A stretch of DNA of 7,536 bases from an uncultured Mycoplasmatota bacterium (GCA_900547995.1 URIY01000058.1:1-7536), one strand, 5' to 3'. Shown: positions 1 to 6,545, counted from the first letter of the stretch. Notes: generated by a model from the letters alone, not told the origin. Numbers and translations: made by a program.

Positions 1-39
1 CAAGACTTATTTCAGTTTGTTAATTAAAAACGGAATTTC

Positions 40-83
40 AAATTAAAATTCAGGTAGTAGATTTCTTTCTACTATTTTAATTT
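40..83 (+). terminator. Terminator-like hairpin, probably ending the upstream transcript
   Basis: TAGTAGA (55-61) pairs perfectly with TCTACTA (68-74) around a 6-nt loop and is followed directly by TTTT. Outside this core, A-rich 40-48 is complementary to T-rich 75-83, giving the A-stem-T layout of an intrinsic terminator that may work in both directions. The core is poor in G+C, as are the other terminators in the window. The gene it would end lies left of the window. A regulatory dyad for the permease operon is possible but less likely. Confidence 0.5.
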
Positions 84-109
84 ACTTATTAAATTATCCA
101 TGATAATAT
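81..109 (+). promoter_or_regulatory. Candidate sigma-A promoter for the permease operon
   Basis: TTTACT (81-86, four of six matches to TTGACA) is separated by 17 nt from TAATAT (104-109). A TG one base before the -10 (101-102) makes it an extended -10. Initiation would fall near 116, leaving a short leader before the SD AGAGGAG (139-145). The AT richness makes chance matches common. I see no recognisable Zur, AdcR or ArsR operator around it. Confidence 0.4.
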
Positions 110-150
110 ATTTATATAAATAAAATAGATATTAAGCTAGAGGAGTATAC

Positions 151-1062
151 ATGGATATTATTAAGAACATATCAATTATTTTTATGTCAATATTTTTTGA
201 AGCGTTGCCATTTTTATTACTTGGATCAATATTATCTGCAATTATAGAAAGATATATATCTAATGAAAGAATTGCTTCACTAATACCCAAAAATATTATT
301 ACAGGCTCGCTTGTAGGTGTTTTATTAGGATTTTTTTTGCCTGCATGTGATTGTGCAGTTGTACCTGTTTCTAAAAGATTAATAAAGAAAAAAGTTCCAC
401 TTAACGTTGCAGTAGCATTTATGTTAGCATCACCAATTATCAATCCTGTTGTGTTACTTTCAACCTATTATGCTTTTTATAATACTAATCCCAAAATATT
501 TTGGTTAAGATTAATACTTGGTATTATAATTTCACTTATTATAGGTATTATTATGGGCATTATATTTAAAAATAATGTAATTACAAAGAATATAGAAGAA
601 GATACTTGCACGTGTCATCATAATCATTGTTGTCATCATAATGAAAAAAGATGTTTAAAAAATGATTTACTATTTATTTTAAAAAATACTACATATGATT
701 TGTTTGATGTTGTTAAATACTTAATGTTTGGAGCTTTAATTGCTAGTTTTGTACAAGTATTATTGCCTAGAAATATTTTAAATTTATTTAATAATAATGA
801 GATGTTATCTATTTTTGTTTTAATGTCATTTGCATACCTAATATCTCTTTGTTCAACATCAGATTCTTTTGTAGGTAAGTCTTTGCTTTCATCATTTACA
901 CAAAGTTCTATTTTAGCGTATCTTTTACTAGGACCAATGATTGATATCAAAAATACAATAGTTCTTTTAGGTAATTATAAGAAAAGTTTCGTTGTTACAC
1001 TAATATTTTTAATTTTTATAGTTATTTTTATATCTTGCTTTTTGGTGGTGAAAATAGTATGA
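151..1062 (+). CDS. UPF0718 / ArsP_1-type membrane permease
   Basis: A 303-aa polytopic membrane protein of the UPF0718 (DUF318, ArsP_1-like) permease family, comparable to Bacillus subtilis YcgR. About eight hydrophobic segments are visible, roughly at residues 7-31, 49-66, 82-105, 116-142, 188-206, 219-240, 250-270 and 275-303. Family landmarks are PACDCA (64-69, with C66 and C68), the helix motif ASPIINP, and SLCSTSDSF in the second half. Between the fourth and fifth segments lies a Cys/His cluster, residues 153-168 (C153, C155, H156, H157, H159, C160, C161, H162, H163, C168). The Lys-rich loop after segment 2 suggests that this side is cytoplasmic. The start is fixed by AGAGGAG five bases upstream. 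The stop overlaps the next start (ATGA), so the two products are probably translationally coupled and form a complex. The substrate is unknown; a metal or metalloid is inferred. Confidence 0.85.
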   Translation: MDIIKNISIIFMSIFFEALPFLLLGSILSAIIERYISNERIASLIPKNIITGSLVGVLLGFFLPACDCAVVPVSKRLIKKKVPLNVAVAFMLASPIINPVVLLSTYYAFYNTNPKIFWLRLILGIIISLIIGIIMGIIFKNNVITKNIEEDTCTCHHNHCCHHNEKRCLKNDLLFILKNTTYDLFDVVKYLMFGALIASFVQVLLPRNILNLFNNNEMLSIFVLMSFAYLISLCSTSDSFVGKSLLSSFTQSSILAYLLLGPMIDIKNTIVLLGNYKKSFVVTLIFLIFIVIFISCFLVVKIV

Positions 1063-1892
1063 AAAAGAAATATTTAGGTATTATTTGTATAATATATTGC
1101 TTAATAATTATTTATGTAAAAATAACAGGTCATCTTGGTAATTATCTAGCACCTCAAATGCAAAAATATATATTATTATCTATTATTCCCCTTATCTTAA
1201 TGGCCTTTACTTTTATTTTTAATAATAATATACATTATCATTTTAAATTATCTAACATTATTTTATTGATACCATTATTATTTCTATTACTAGCAGGTGA
1301 TGGAAGATTAACCATGTCACTTGCAAATAATCGAAATGGATTTAATACAAATATGCAAAAGAATAAAAGTATTAGTAGTAAACCTGAAAATATTGATGAT
1401 AATAAAGATATCAAACCAGATTTGAAAGATAATAAGGAAGAAGAAAAATTCGATTTTTCGAAGGTAGATTTTGATATTATTGATTCTAATTATAATGAAT
1501 TAACTGGTTATTTAACTTATTCTGAAAAAGCTATACAAAAATATGTAGGAAAAACTATAAAGATAAGAGGTTTTACTATGATGAAAGGTGATTTTATACC
1601 TAATAATATGTTTGCTATCGGAAAGTACTCAATAAATTGTTGTGCGGCAGATGCAGGATATATTGGAATGTTTGTGAAATATGATATAAGCAAGATAGAA
1701 GAAAATGCTTGGTATGAAATAGAAGGTGTACTTAAAAAAGAAACTGACAATGACGGATATGATATTTTATATATAGATGTTGCAAATATTCATAAAATAG
1801 ATTCAAAAAATGAAGAACAGTATGTTTATCCATGCTATGCATATGATAATGGTACATGTAAGGATGTAACAAAATATAATTTAGAATATTAA
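1059..1892 (+). CDS. TIGR03943-family partner subunit of the permease (YcgQ-like)
   Basis: A 277-aa protein of the TIGR03943 / UPF0703 family, the usual partner encoded beside UPF0718 permeases. Three hydrophobic helices (about 4-22, 37-55, 65-80) are followed by a charged low-complexity linker (about 100-140) and a probably extracytoplasmic globular domain (about 145-270). The family signature CCAADA is at residues 194-199 (C194, C195, D198) and could bind metal. Two more Cys lie near the C-terminus in YPCYAYDNGTC. The ATG at 1059 is chosen because it overlaps the permease stop as ATGA and has GGTGGTG (1044-1050) at good spacing; the in-frame TTG at 1035 would add eight unsupported residues. 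Function as a metal-handling complex is inferred, since the family has no settled biochemical role that I know of. Confidence 0.85.
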   Translation: MKKKYLGIICIIYCLIIIYVKITGHLGNYLAPQMQKYILLSIIPLILMAFTFIFNNNIHYHFKLSNIILLIPLLFLLLAGDGRLTMSLANNRNGFNTNMQKNKSISSKPENIDDNKDIKPDLKDNKEEEKFDFSKVDFDIIDSNYNELTGYLTYSEKAIQKYVGKTIKIRGFTMMKGDFIPNNMFAIGKYSINCCAADAGYIGMFVKYDISKIEENAWYEIEGVLKKETDNDGYDILYIDVANIHKIDSKNEEQYVYPCYAYDNGTCKDVTKYNLEY

Positions 1893-1911
1893 AAAATAAA
1901 TAAGATAGCTA

Positions 1912-1940
1912 AAAATCGCCATATTAAAAATGGTGATTTT
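1912..1940 (+). terminator. Hairpin: terminator of the permease operon that also contains the next gene's SD
   Basis: AAAATCGCCAT (1912-1922) pairs with ATGGTGATTTT (1930-1940) through 11 consecutive pairs, one of them G-T, around a 7-nt loop. The A-left, T-right layout suits an intrinsic terminator after the TIGR03943 gene (stop 20 nt earlier). The right arm contains GGTGAT, the only reasonable SD for the SpoIID-like gene, whose ATG lies three bases past the stem. The hairpin could therefore limit read-through, mask the ribosome site, or both. Confidence 0.55.
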
Positions 1941-1943
1941 ATT

Positions 1944-3287
1944 ATGATAGAAAAATGCGTAGTAGAAACAATAAGTAATGAAGAAGTTATGTTTATATAC
2001 CTAAATTTTGACTATGAATTTGGTAGTAGTTATAATAGTAGAAATTTAAAAAAAGAAATAGAAAATGGTATAAGAAAAAATAAATTTAAGGGTAGAAAAA
2101 TATTATTTGTTGTAAGTGGTATTATAATAGGTAGTTTATTAATTAATAAGCCAGTTTATAATAACTATGATTTTAAATACGTTGATACAACCATCATAAA
2201 TAAAATAATAGAGATAGATAAAAATGATATTAATAACAATTTCAATCAGAATGATGTAGATTCTATTAATAATTATGAGCAAGAAAGGAAGAAAAGTGTA
2301 GTATCTATAAATAATGATAATATTAGTAATATTAAAGAGGAAAAAGTAGTAGAAAATCAAGATAATTTAAATAATGATGTAATACAAAATAATACAAATA
2401 ATAATATAACTGCAAAAGACAGGGAAGATGAAAAGAAAAATGATGTTAATTCGGAAATAAGGATAGAAGATGATGTAAAAGAAGAAATAACAGAAGACGT
2501 TAAGGAAGAATTAATTACAGTATATAGAACTAATGGTGATGTTATAAATATTGGCCTTACAGAATATTTAGTAGGTGTTGTGTCTGGAGAAATGCCGGCA
2601 TCTTTTCCAATGGAAGCATTAAAAGCACAGGCTGTTGTTGCACGTACCTATACAATGAAATCTTTACAAATAGGAAGAAAATTAACTGATAGCACTAGTA
2701 CTCAGGTTTATAAGGATAATAACCAACTTAGAAATTTATGGGGAAATGATTATGATAGATATTACCAACGTATTTATGATGCAGTAACATCAACAGATAA
2801 TATTTGTGTATATTATAATGGTGATTATATTGATGCAGTATATCATTCCACAAGTAATGGTTATACAGAAGATGCTGTAAATGTATGGGGTAATAGTATT
2901 CCTTATTTGCAAACTGTTGCTAGTACATGGGATCAAAATGTTTCATCATATTTAAAAATTATTACAAAGGAAGAATCTGATATTATAAGTATTCTTGGAC
3001 TCGATAATTTGGATGAAATACAAATACTTGAAAGAAATAATAGTGGTCGTGTTGAAAAAGTTCAAATCGGTAATAAAATTTTTTCTGGTGTAGAACTTAG
3101 AAATATGCTAGGACTTAGGTCAACGGATTTTGAAATAATAAAGGATAATAATATTATAACTATTACCACCAAAGGATATGGTCATGGTGTAGGTATGAGT
3201 CAATATGGTGCTAAAGGAATGGCTGAACAAGGGTATTCATATAGAGAAATATTAAATCATTATTATACAAATGTAAATATTTACTAA
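1944..3287 (+). CDS. Membrane-anchored SpoIID/LytB-domain protein
   Basis: A 447-aa protein with three parts: a short, probably cytoplasmic N-terminus (1-50), one membrane helix (53-68), and a long Asn/Asp/Glu/Lys-rich spacer (about 80-190) leading to a SpoIID/LytB domain (190-447). The domain is well preserved. GVVSGEMP holds the expected catalytic glutamate, E216. It is followed by a KAQAVVARTY segment, a VYHSTSNG segment and the C-terminal GYGHGVGMSQYGA (411-423). SpoIID is a lytic transglycosylase that cuts peptide-stripped glycan during engulfment; LytB-type relatives act in wall turnover in non-sporulating cells. The domain alone does not say which applies, and no SpoIIM, SpoIIP or SpoIIQ partner is visible. 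The protein is longer than usual SpoIID (about 330-340 aa) because of its N-terminal additions. The start ATG follows GGTGAT by seven bases inside a hairpin arm; M16 is a weaker alternative. Confidence 0.85.
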   Translation: MIEKCVVETISNEEVMFIYLNFDYEFGSSYNSRNLKKEIENGIRKNKFKGRKILFVVSGIIIGSLLINKPVYNNYDFKYVDTTIINKIIEIDKNDINNNFNQNDVDSINNYEQERKKSVVSINNDNISNIKEEKVVENQDNLNNDVIQNNTNNNITAKDREDEKKNDVNSEIRIEDDVKEEITEDVKEELITVYRTNGDVINIGLTEYLVGVVSGEMPASFPMEALKAQAVVARTYTMKSLQIGRKLTDSTSTQVYKDNNQLRNLWGNDYDRYYQRIYDAVTSTDNICVYYNGDYIDAVYHSTSNGYTEDAVNVWGNSIPYLQTVASTWDQNVSSYLKIITKEESDIISILGLDNLDEIQILERNNSGRVEKVQIGNKIFSGVELRNMLGLRSTDFEIIKDNNIITITTKGYGHGVGMSQYGAKGMAEQGYSYREILNHYYTNVNIY

Positions 3288-3308
3288 TAATTTATATAAA
3301 AATGTTGC

Positions 3309-3346
3309 TTTTTTCTTTTCATAAAGGTAAAATGAAAAAGAAGGAG
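3309..3346 (+). promoter_or_regulatory. SD-sequestering hairpin before the thioredoxin-like gene
   Basis: A pyrimidine-rich arm (3309-3322, TTTTTTCTTTTCAT) is complementary to the purine-rich arm 3332-3346, with one bulged A (3339), a few G-T pairs and a 9-nt loop. The right arm includes the whole SD AAGGAG (3341-3346) of the gene starting at 3354. No T-run follows the right arm, so it is not a plus-strand terminator. Translational control is inferred; the pairing is read directly but its stability was not computed. Confidence 0.4.
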
Positions 3347-3353
3347 TAAGGAT

Positions 3354-4094
3354 ATGAAGAAAAAAATAATAGGTTTACTTTTACTTTTATCATTAATAAT
3401 GCCATTTAGTACTTTGGCTGCAACAAAAAAGTATAATACATTGAATTTAGAAAAAGCTCTTGAGCAAGAGGAAATAGAGCATGATTTATCTAACTATAAA
3501 GAAGATGATAAACAAGCTGTTATTTATCTATTCAGAGGTAAAGGATGTGGATATTGTAGAAATTTCTTAACATTCCTAAACAGTATTGTTGATGAATATG
3601 GCAAATACTTTAAAGTAGTATCATATGAGGTTTGGTATGATCAAGATAATGGTACTTTAATGCAAGAAGTATCTGATTTTCTAGGTGCGAATGCAACAGG
3701 CGTTCCATTTATAGTAATTGGGGATAAATACTTTAAAGGTTATGGAGAATCTTATGCTGATTCTATAAAAGAAGCAATTATGGATCAATATAATAGTAAA
3801 GATAAATATGATGTTATGGATGAAATGGCTAAAGCAAAAAAAGCCGAGGAAAAAGCCAATAAAGGTACTAATACATCTGTAAATACTATTTTAATTATTG
3901 TTTGCAATTTTATTTTAATAAGCGCTGCAACTATTACCATTTTAATGGTATCTAAACAACACAATGTATTATTAAACAATAAAATAGATGAACTAGAAAC
4001 AAAAATTAATTCGATGAAACAAACTGAAAAAGTAAATGTTAAAAAAGAAGATAATAAAGTAAAAGATAAGAAGAAAAAGAATACAAAAGAGTAA
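3354..4094 (+). CDS. Exported thioredoxin-like protein with CGYC motif and C-terminal membrane anchor
   Basis: A 246-aa thioredoxin-fold protein. The N-terminus is a signal peptide (MKKK, a Leu/Ile-rich core, probable cleavage near FSTLA, residues 19-23). The fold follows, with the redox motif C65-G-Y-C68 after a VIYLFRGKG strand and the cis-proline motif GVPF (P118). The CGYC sequence and the short GDKYFKGYG segment after the cis-Pro recall glutaredoxin or thioredoxin-like disulfide proteins. After the domain come a Lys/Ala/Glu-rich helix (about 150-172), one membrane helix (about 178-199) and a charged, probably coiled-coil tail ending in a Lys run, predicted cytoplasmic. The redox domain would thus work outside, tethered at its C-terminus. 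The substrate is not shown; exported Cys proteins are the obvious class. The start has AAGGAG seven bases upstream, and a terminator overlaps the stop. Confidence 0.8.
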   Translation: MKKKIIGLLLLLSLIMPFSTLAATKKYNTLNLEKALEQEEIEHDLSNYKEDDKQAVIYLFRGKGCGYCRNFLTFLNSIVDEYGKYFKVVSYEVWYDQDNGTLMQEVSDFLGANATGVPFIVIGDKYFKGYGESYADSIKEAIMDQYNSKDKYDVMDEMAKAKKAEEKANKGTNTSVNTILIIVCNFILISAATITILMVSKQHNVLLNNKIDELETKINSMKQTEKVNVKKEDNKVKDKKKKNTKE

Positions 4095-4123
4095 AGAAGT
4101 AAAATTAACTAACTTCTTTTTTT
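4093..4123 (+). terminator. Intrinsic terminator after the thioredoxin-like gene
   Basis: AAAGAAGT (4093-4100) pairs with ACTTCTTT (4112-4119) across an 11-nt loop, and a run of seven T ends at 4123. The left arm starts within the TAA stop codon (4092-4094). This is the clearest terminator in the window and separates the CotH-type gene from those upstream. Confidence 0.7.
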
Positions 4124-4196
4124 CATATTTTTAAATATTATTACCATATTTTTCACATAATTATAGTGTAATTTATTTTTTAGGAGAGGTGAAAAG

Positions 4197-6395
4197 ATTA
4201 AAAGATGGACAAAAAATCTAGTTGTCATATTGTTAATGTGTTTAATTATAATCGGAACTATTTTTACGGTAAAGTTATCAAGAGAGAATCCTGATATAAA
4301 GGGAAATAACACTACTGATAATATACAAAATAATATGGACTATTTTGCAAATGAAGATGAAAATAATAAACCGGAAATGCCAGATAATAATATGGATGAT
4401 GCAAATAGACCAGAAATACCAAGTAGTGATATGAATAATCAGTCAAACAATCAAATGGGTAATGATAATCAAGTTCCACCAAATATGAATAATGGGACAA
4501 GGCCAGAAAAACCAGATGATAGTATGAATGGTACAAATAGGCCAGAAATACCAAATGATGATATGAATAATAATGATAATACAAGTGTTAATAATCGTTC
4601 AAATAAGGAGTATCAAATTAAGACAATTTATTATGTTATATTTTCTGTTGAATGTTTAGTCTTTAGTATATTGTTATCGTATTTAATAATGTCACATTTT
4701 AATAAAAAGACATTTAAAGAAACATTTAAAAACAGTGATAAGAAAATCATAAGTGTATTATTAATTATAATATTAACAGGAGGATTTACTTATTTAGTAT
4801 CATGTATATCTAAAAACAATTTAAAAATAGATGAATCAACTAGCAATAATACTAAACATGGTAGTGATGAAACTGTTTCAAAGGATGATTTATATACTAT
4901 AGATGATGTAAAAAAAGATGATGGAAAATATGAAATAAATAGTGATACACAAGGAAAAGCCAAAGAAGGAGCTTATGCTAAACTCTTTAATAAAGAAACT
5001 ATTCAAGATGTAAAGATTAGTATTGATGAAAATAACTGGAACTATTTATTACAAAATGCTATAGATAAACCAACTGTACTTGCAAGTTCAGTAAGTATCG
5101 GTGATGATACAGTTAAATATGTTGGTATTAAAACTAAAGGAAATCTAACCTTAAAAGAGGTATGGAATTCATCTAGTGATAGATTTAGTTTTACTATTAA
5201 TTTTGGTAAATATATAAATACTGATAATGGTTATACTGATAAACAAAATTTATATGGTTTAAGAAAAGTAGCTCTTAATAATATATATGGTGATGCTACT
5301 TTAATGAAAGAATATTTGTCTTATGAATTAATGACTAAAATGGGTATTCCAACACCAGAATATTCTTTAATAAATTTATATATAAATGATGAATTTTATG
5401 GTGTATATATGATGGTAGAATCAATTGATTCTAGTCTTACTCAAAGAACGCTTGGAGAAAAAAGTGATTACTTAGTTAAACCAGAATCAAGTGGTGGTGA
5501 TTTAATATATGATAATAGTTTAGATGAGTATATTAATGATGATGGCGAGTTTGATTTTAGTAGTATTATATATGATAATTCTGGAAATATTATTTACCCT
5601 AATGATAAATCAAATTCATTATATAAATACAATGGATTATGGGAAAATGATGAAGATACATTTGAAGATATAGTAGATATGCTTCCAACTATCTTTAAAT
5701 GGATGAAAACTTTAAATGAACTTAATAATACAAATAATCCTAATACTGATGACTATAAACTAGCATTAGAAGAAATAATAGATGTTGATAGCTTAATTAG
5801 ATATTTTGCTGTTAATACTTATTTAGTAAATTTAGATAGTTATCAATCAGAAAAGATGCAAAACTATGCACTATATATAAATGAAACAGGAGAAGCAACT
5901 ATTATACCATGGGATTATAATTATTCATTTGGTGTATATGGAATTGGTAGTGCTAGTGATGTAATTAATTTTGATATATATAATCCGGTAATTAATACTA
6001 CGTTAAAAGATAGACCACTTTTAAATGTTATTTTACAAAATGATGAATATAAAGTTTTATATGAAAAGTATTTAAATGATATTACTATTATAGCATCAGA
6101 GGGTGGAACAACATCAGATGGTGATACATATGAAGAAAATAATTTTGCAACTATTTTAAATAAATATAATAAATTATTAAATAATATATATGGAAATGAT
6201 CCAACGGCTTTTTATACTCTTGATGAATATAATAAAGCAACAACTTCACTTAAAAAATTAATTGAACAAAGAAGTGAAGCAGTATTAAATCAATTAAATG
6301 GAAATAATGAAAAAGTTACAACAGATATAAACCTTAGAGATATGGGAGAATCTGTAGGTGGTATGGGAAATGATTTTCAAGATAAAAGAGCATAG
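4197..6395 (+). CDS. Membrane-anchored CotH-kinase-family protein, probable ATT start
   Basis: A 732-aa protein if begun at ATT 4197. No ATG, GTG or TTG lies in frame between the upstream stop (4164) and TTG 4230, while AGGAGAGGTG (4182-4191) sits just before ATT. That start gives MKRWTKNL, a normal positive N-terminus, before helix 1 (8-25); starting at TTG 4230 cuts into that helix and has no SD. Next come an Asn/Asp/Pro-rich segment with short repeats (about 57-125), helix 2 (133-155), a Lys-rich loop, helix 3 (174-195), then a CotH domain (about 260-590), predicted outside. CotH features are GIKTKGN, YGLRKVALNN, GIPTPEYSLINLYINDEFYG, DYLVKPESSGGDL and IIPWDYNYSFG (569-579, D573 and N575). 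Known CotH proteins are atypical kinases of spore-coat or secreted proteins. Membrane anchoring suggests an envelope substrate, which is not identified. The region from about 610 to 732 is unassigned. Confidence 0.8.
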   Translation: MKRWTKNLVVILLMCLIIIGTIFTVKLSRENPDIKGNNTTDNIQNNMDYFANEDENNKPEMPDNNMDDANRPEIPSSDMNNQSNNQMGNDNQVPPNMNNGTRPEKPDDSMNGTNRPEIPNDDMNNNDNTSVNNRSNKEYQIKTIYYVIFSVECLVFSILLSYLIMSHFNKKTFKETFKNSDKKIISVLLIIILTGGFTYLVSCISKNNLKIDESTSNNTKHGSDETVSKDDLYTIDDVKKDDGKYEINSDTQGKAKEGAYAKLFNKETIQDVKISIDENNWNYLLQNAIDKPTVLASSVSIGDDTVKYVGIKTKGNLTLKEVWNSSSDRFSFTINFGKYINTDNGYTDKQNLYGLRKVALNNIYGDATLMKEYLSYELMTKMGIPTPEYSLINLYINDEFYGVYMMVESIDSSLTQRTLGEKSDYLVKPESSGGDLIYDNSLDEYINDDGEFDFSSIIYDNSGNIIYPNDKSNSLYKYNGLWENDEDTFEDIVDMLPTIFKWMKTLNELNNTNNPNTDDYKLALEEIIDVDSLIRYFAVNTYLVNLDSYQSEKMQNYALYINETGEATIIPWDYNYSFGVYGIGSASDVINFDIYNPVINTTLKDRPLLNVILQNDEYKVLYEKYLNDITIIASEGGTTSDGDTYEENNFATILNKYNKLLNNIYGNDPTAFYTLDEYNKATTSLKKLIEQRSEAVLNQLNGNNEKVTTDINLRDMGESVGGMGNDFQDKRA
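4365..4571 (+). repeat. Short degenerate peptide repeats in the CotH-type gene
   Basis: Four related 12- to 13-codon units follow the pattern (N/T)(K/R)PE(M/I/K)P, two or three polar residues, then MN or MD: NKPEMPDNNMDDA (4365-4403), NRPEIPSSDMNN (4404-4439), TRPEKPDDSMNG (4497-4532) and NRPEIPNDDMNN (4536-4571). An Asn/Gln/Pro-rich stretch lies in the middle. The segment is predicted to be an extracellular loop between membrane helices 1 and 2. Copy number may vary between strains. Confidence 0.65.
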
Positions 6396-6410
6396 AAATG
6401 TTCTTTTTTT
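6384..6410 (+). terminator. Intrinsic terminator after the CotH-type gene
   Basis: AAAAGAGCA (6384-6392) pairs with TGTTCTTTT (6399-6407), nine pairs with one G-T, around a 6-nt loop, and the T-run continues to 6410. The left arm is the end of the coding sequence, and the TAG stop (6393-6395) lies in the loop. Confidence 0.65.
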
Positions 6411-6420
6411 CTTTATGCAC

Positions 6421-6449
6421 TTGTAAAAATGATAATTATATAATATACT
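6421..6449 (+). promoter_or_regulatory. Promoter of the tRNA-Thr gene
   Basis: TTGTAA (6421-6426) and TATACT (6444-6449) are separated by exactly 17 nt, placing initiation about 15 nt before the tRNA. The site lies just after the CotH gene terminator, as expected for a separate tRNA unit. An overlapping TATAAT (6439-6444) has no well-spaced -35. Confidence 0.55.
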
Positions 6450-6471
6450 AAGAACGTAGTTTAGGTTACTT

Positions 6472-6545
6472 GCTGATTTAGTTTAGTGGTAAAACAGATG
6501 CATGGTAAGCATCAAAGGACTGTTCAATTCAGTCATTCAGCACCA
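6472..6545 (+). tRNA. tRNA-Thr (anticodon GGT), CCA encoded
   Basis: The cloverleaf was folded by hand. The acceptor arm is GCTGATT with ATTCAGC. The D stem is GTTT/AAAC with loop AGTGGTA. The anticodon stem is GATGC/GCATC with loop ATGGTAA, so the anticodon is GGT and reads ACC and ACU. The variable loop is the 4-nt AAAG. The T stem is GACTG/CAGTC with loop TTCAATT. Discriminator A and an encoded CCA follow. G1-C72, C2-G71 and G34-G35-U36 match known threonine identity elements. Acceptor position 6-67 is a T-T mismatch, and the variable loop is one base short of usual. The tRNA has its own promoter and terminator and lies beside an integrase remnant. Confidence 0.9.

Noticed and set aside
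1035..1058. TTG at 1035 as start of the TIGR03943 gene
   Set aside because: The ATG at 1059 has a GGTGGTG site and the typical ATGA overlap; the extra eight residues have no support.
1060..1062. Mycoplasma-type code with TGA as Trp
   Set aside because: TGA ends the permease at a canonical ATGA overlap, and Trp codons in the genes are TGG.
1851..1880. TATAAT at 1875 as promoter of the SpoIID-like gene
   Set aside because: The -10 is perfect, but the -35 region matches poorly and TATAAT is common by chance in this sequence.
4133..4170. Promoter for the CotH gene (TATAGT at 4162-4167, or a SigE/SigK-like pattern)
   Set aside because: No -35 at proper spacing reaches a convincing match, and the sporulation sigma consensus fits are poor. 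A promoter is expected here after the terminator, but I cannot place it.
4205..4216. ATG at 4205 as start of the CotH gene, with a slip on the A-run
   Set aside because: It is in another frame, too far from the SD, and would need a frameshift at six A. ATT at 4197 explains the N-terminus without that, though an error in the A-run cannot be fully excluded.
132..4584. Minus-strand open frames opposite the permease, TIGR03943, SpoIID, thioredoxin-like and CotH genes
   Set aside because: They are low-complexity, lie antisense to well-supported genes, and show no SD or recognisable domain.
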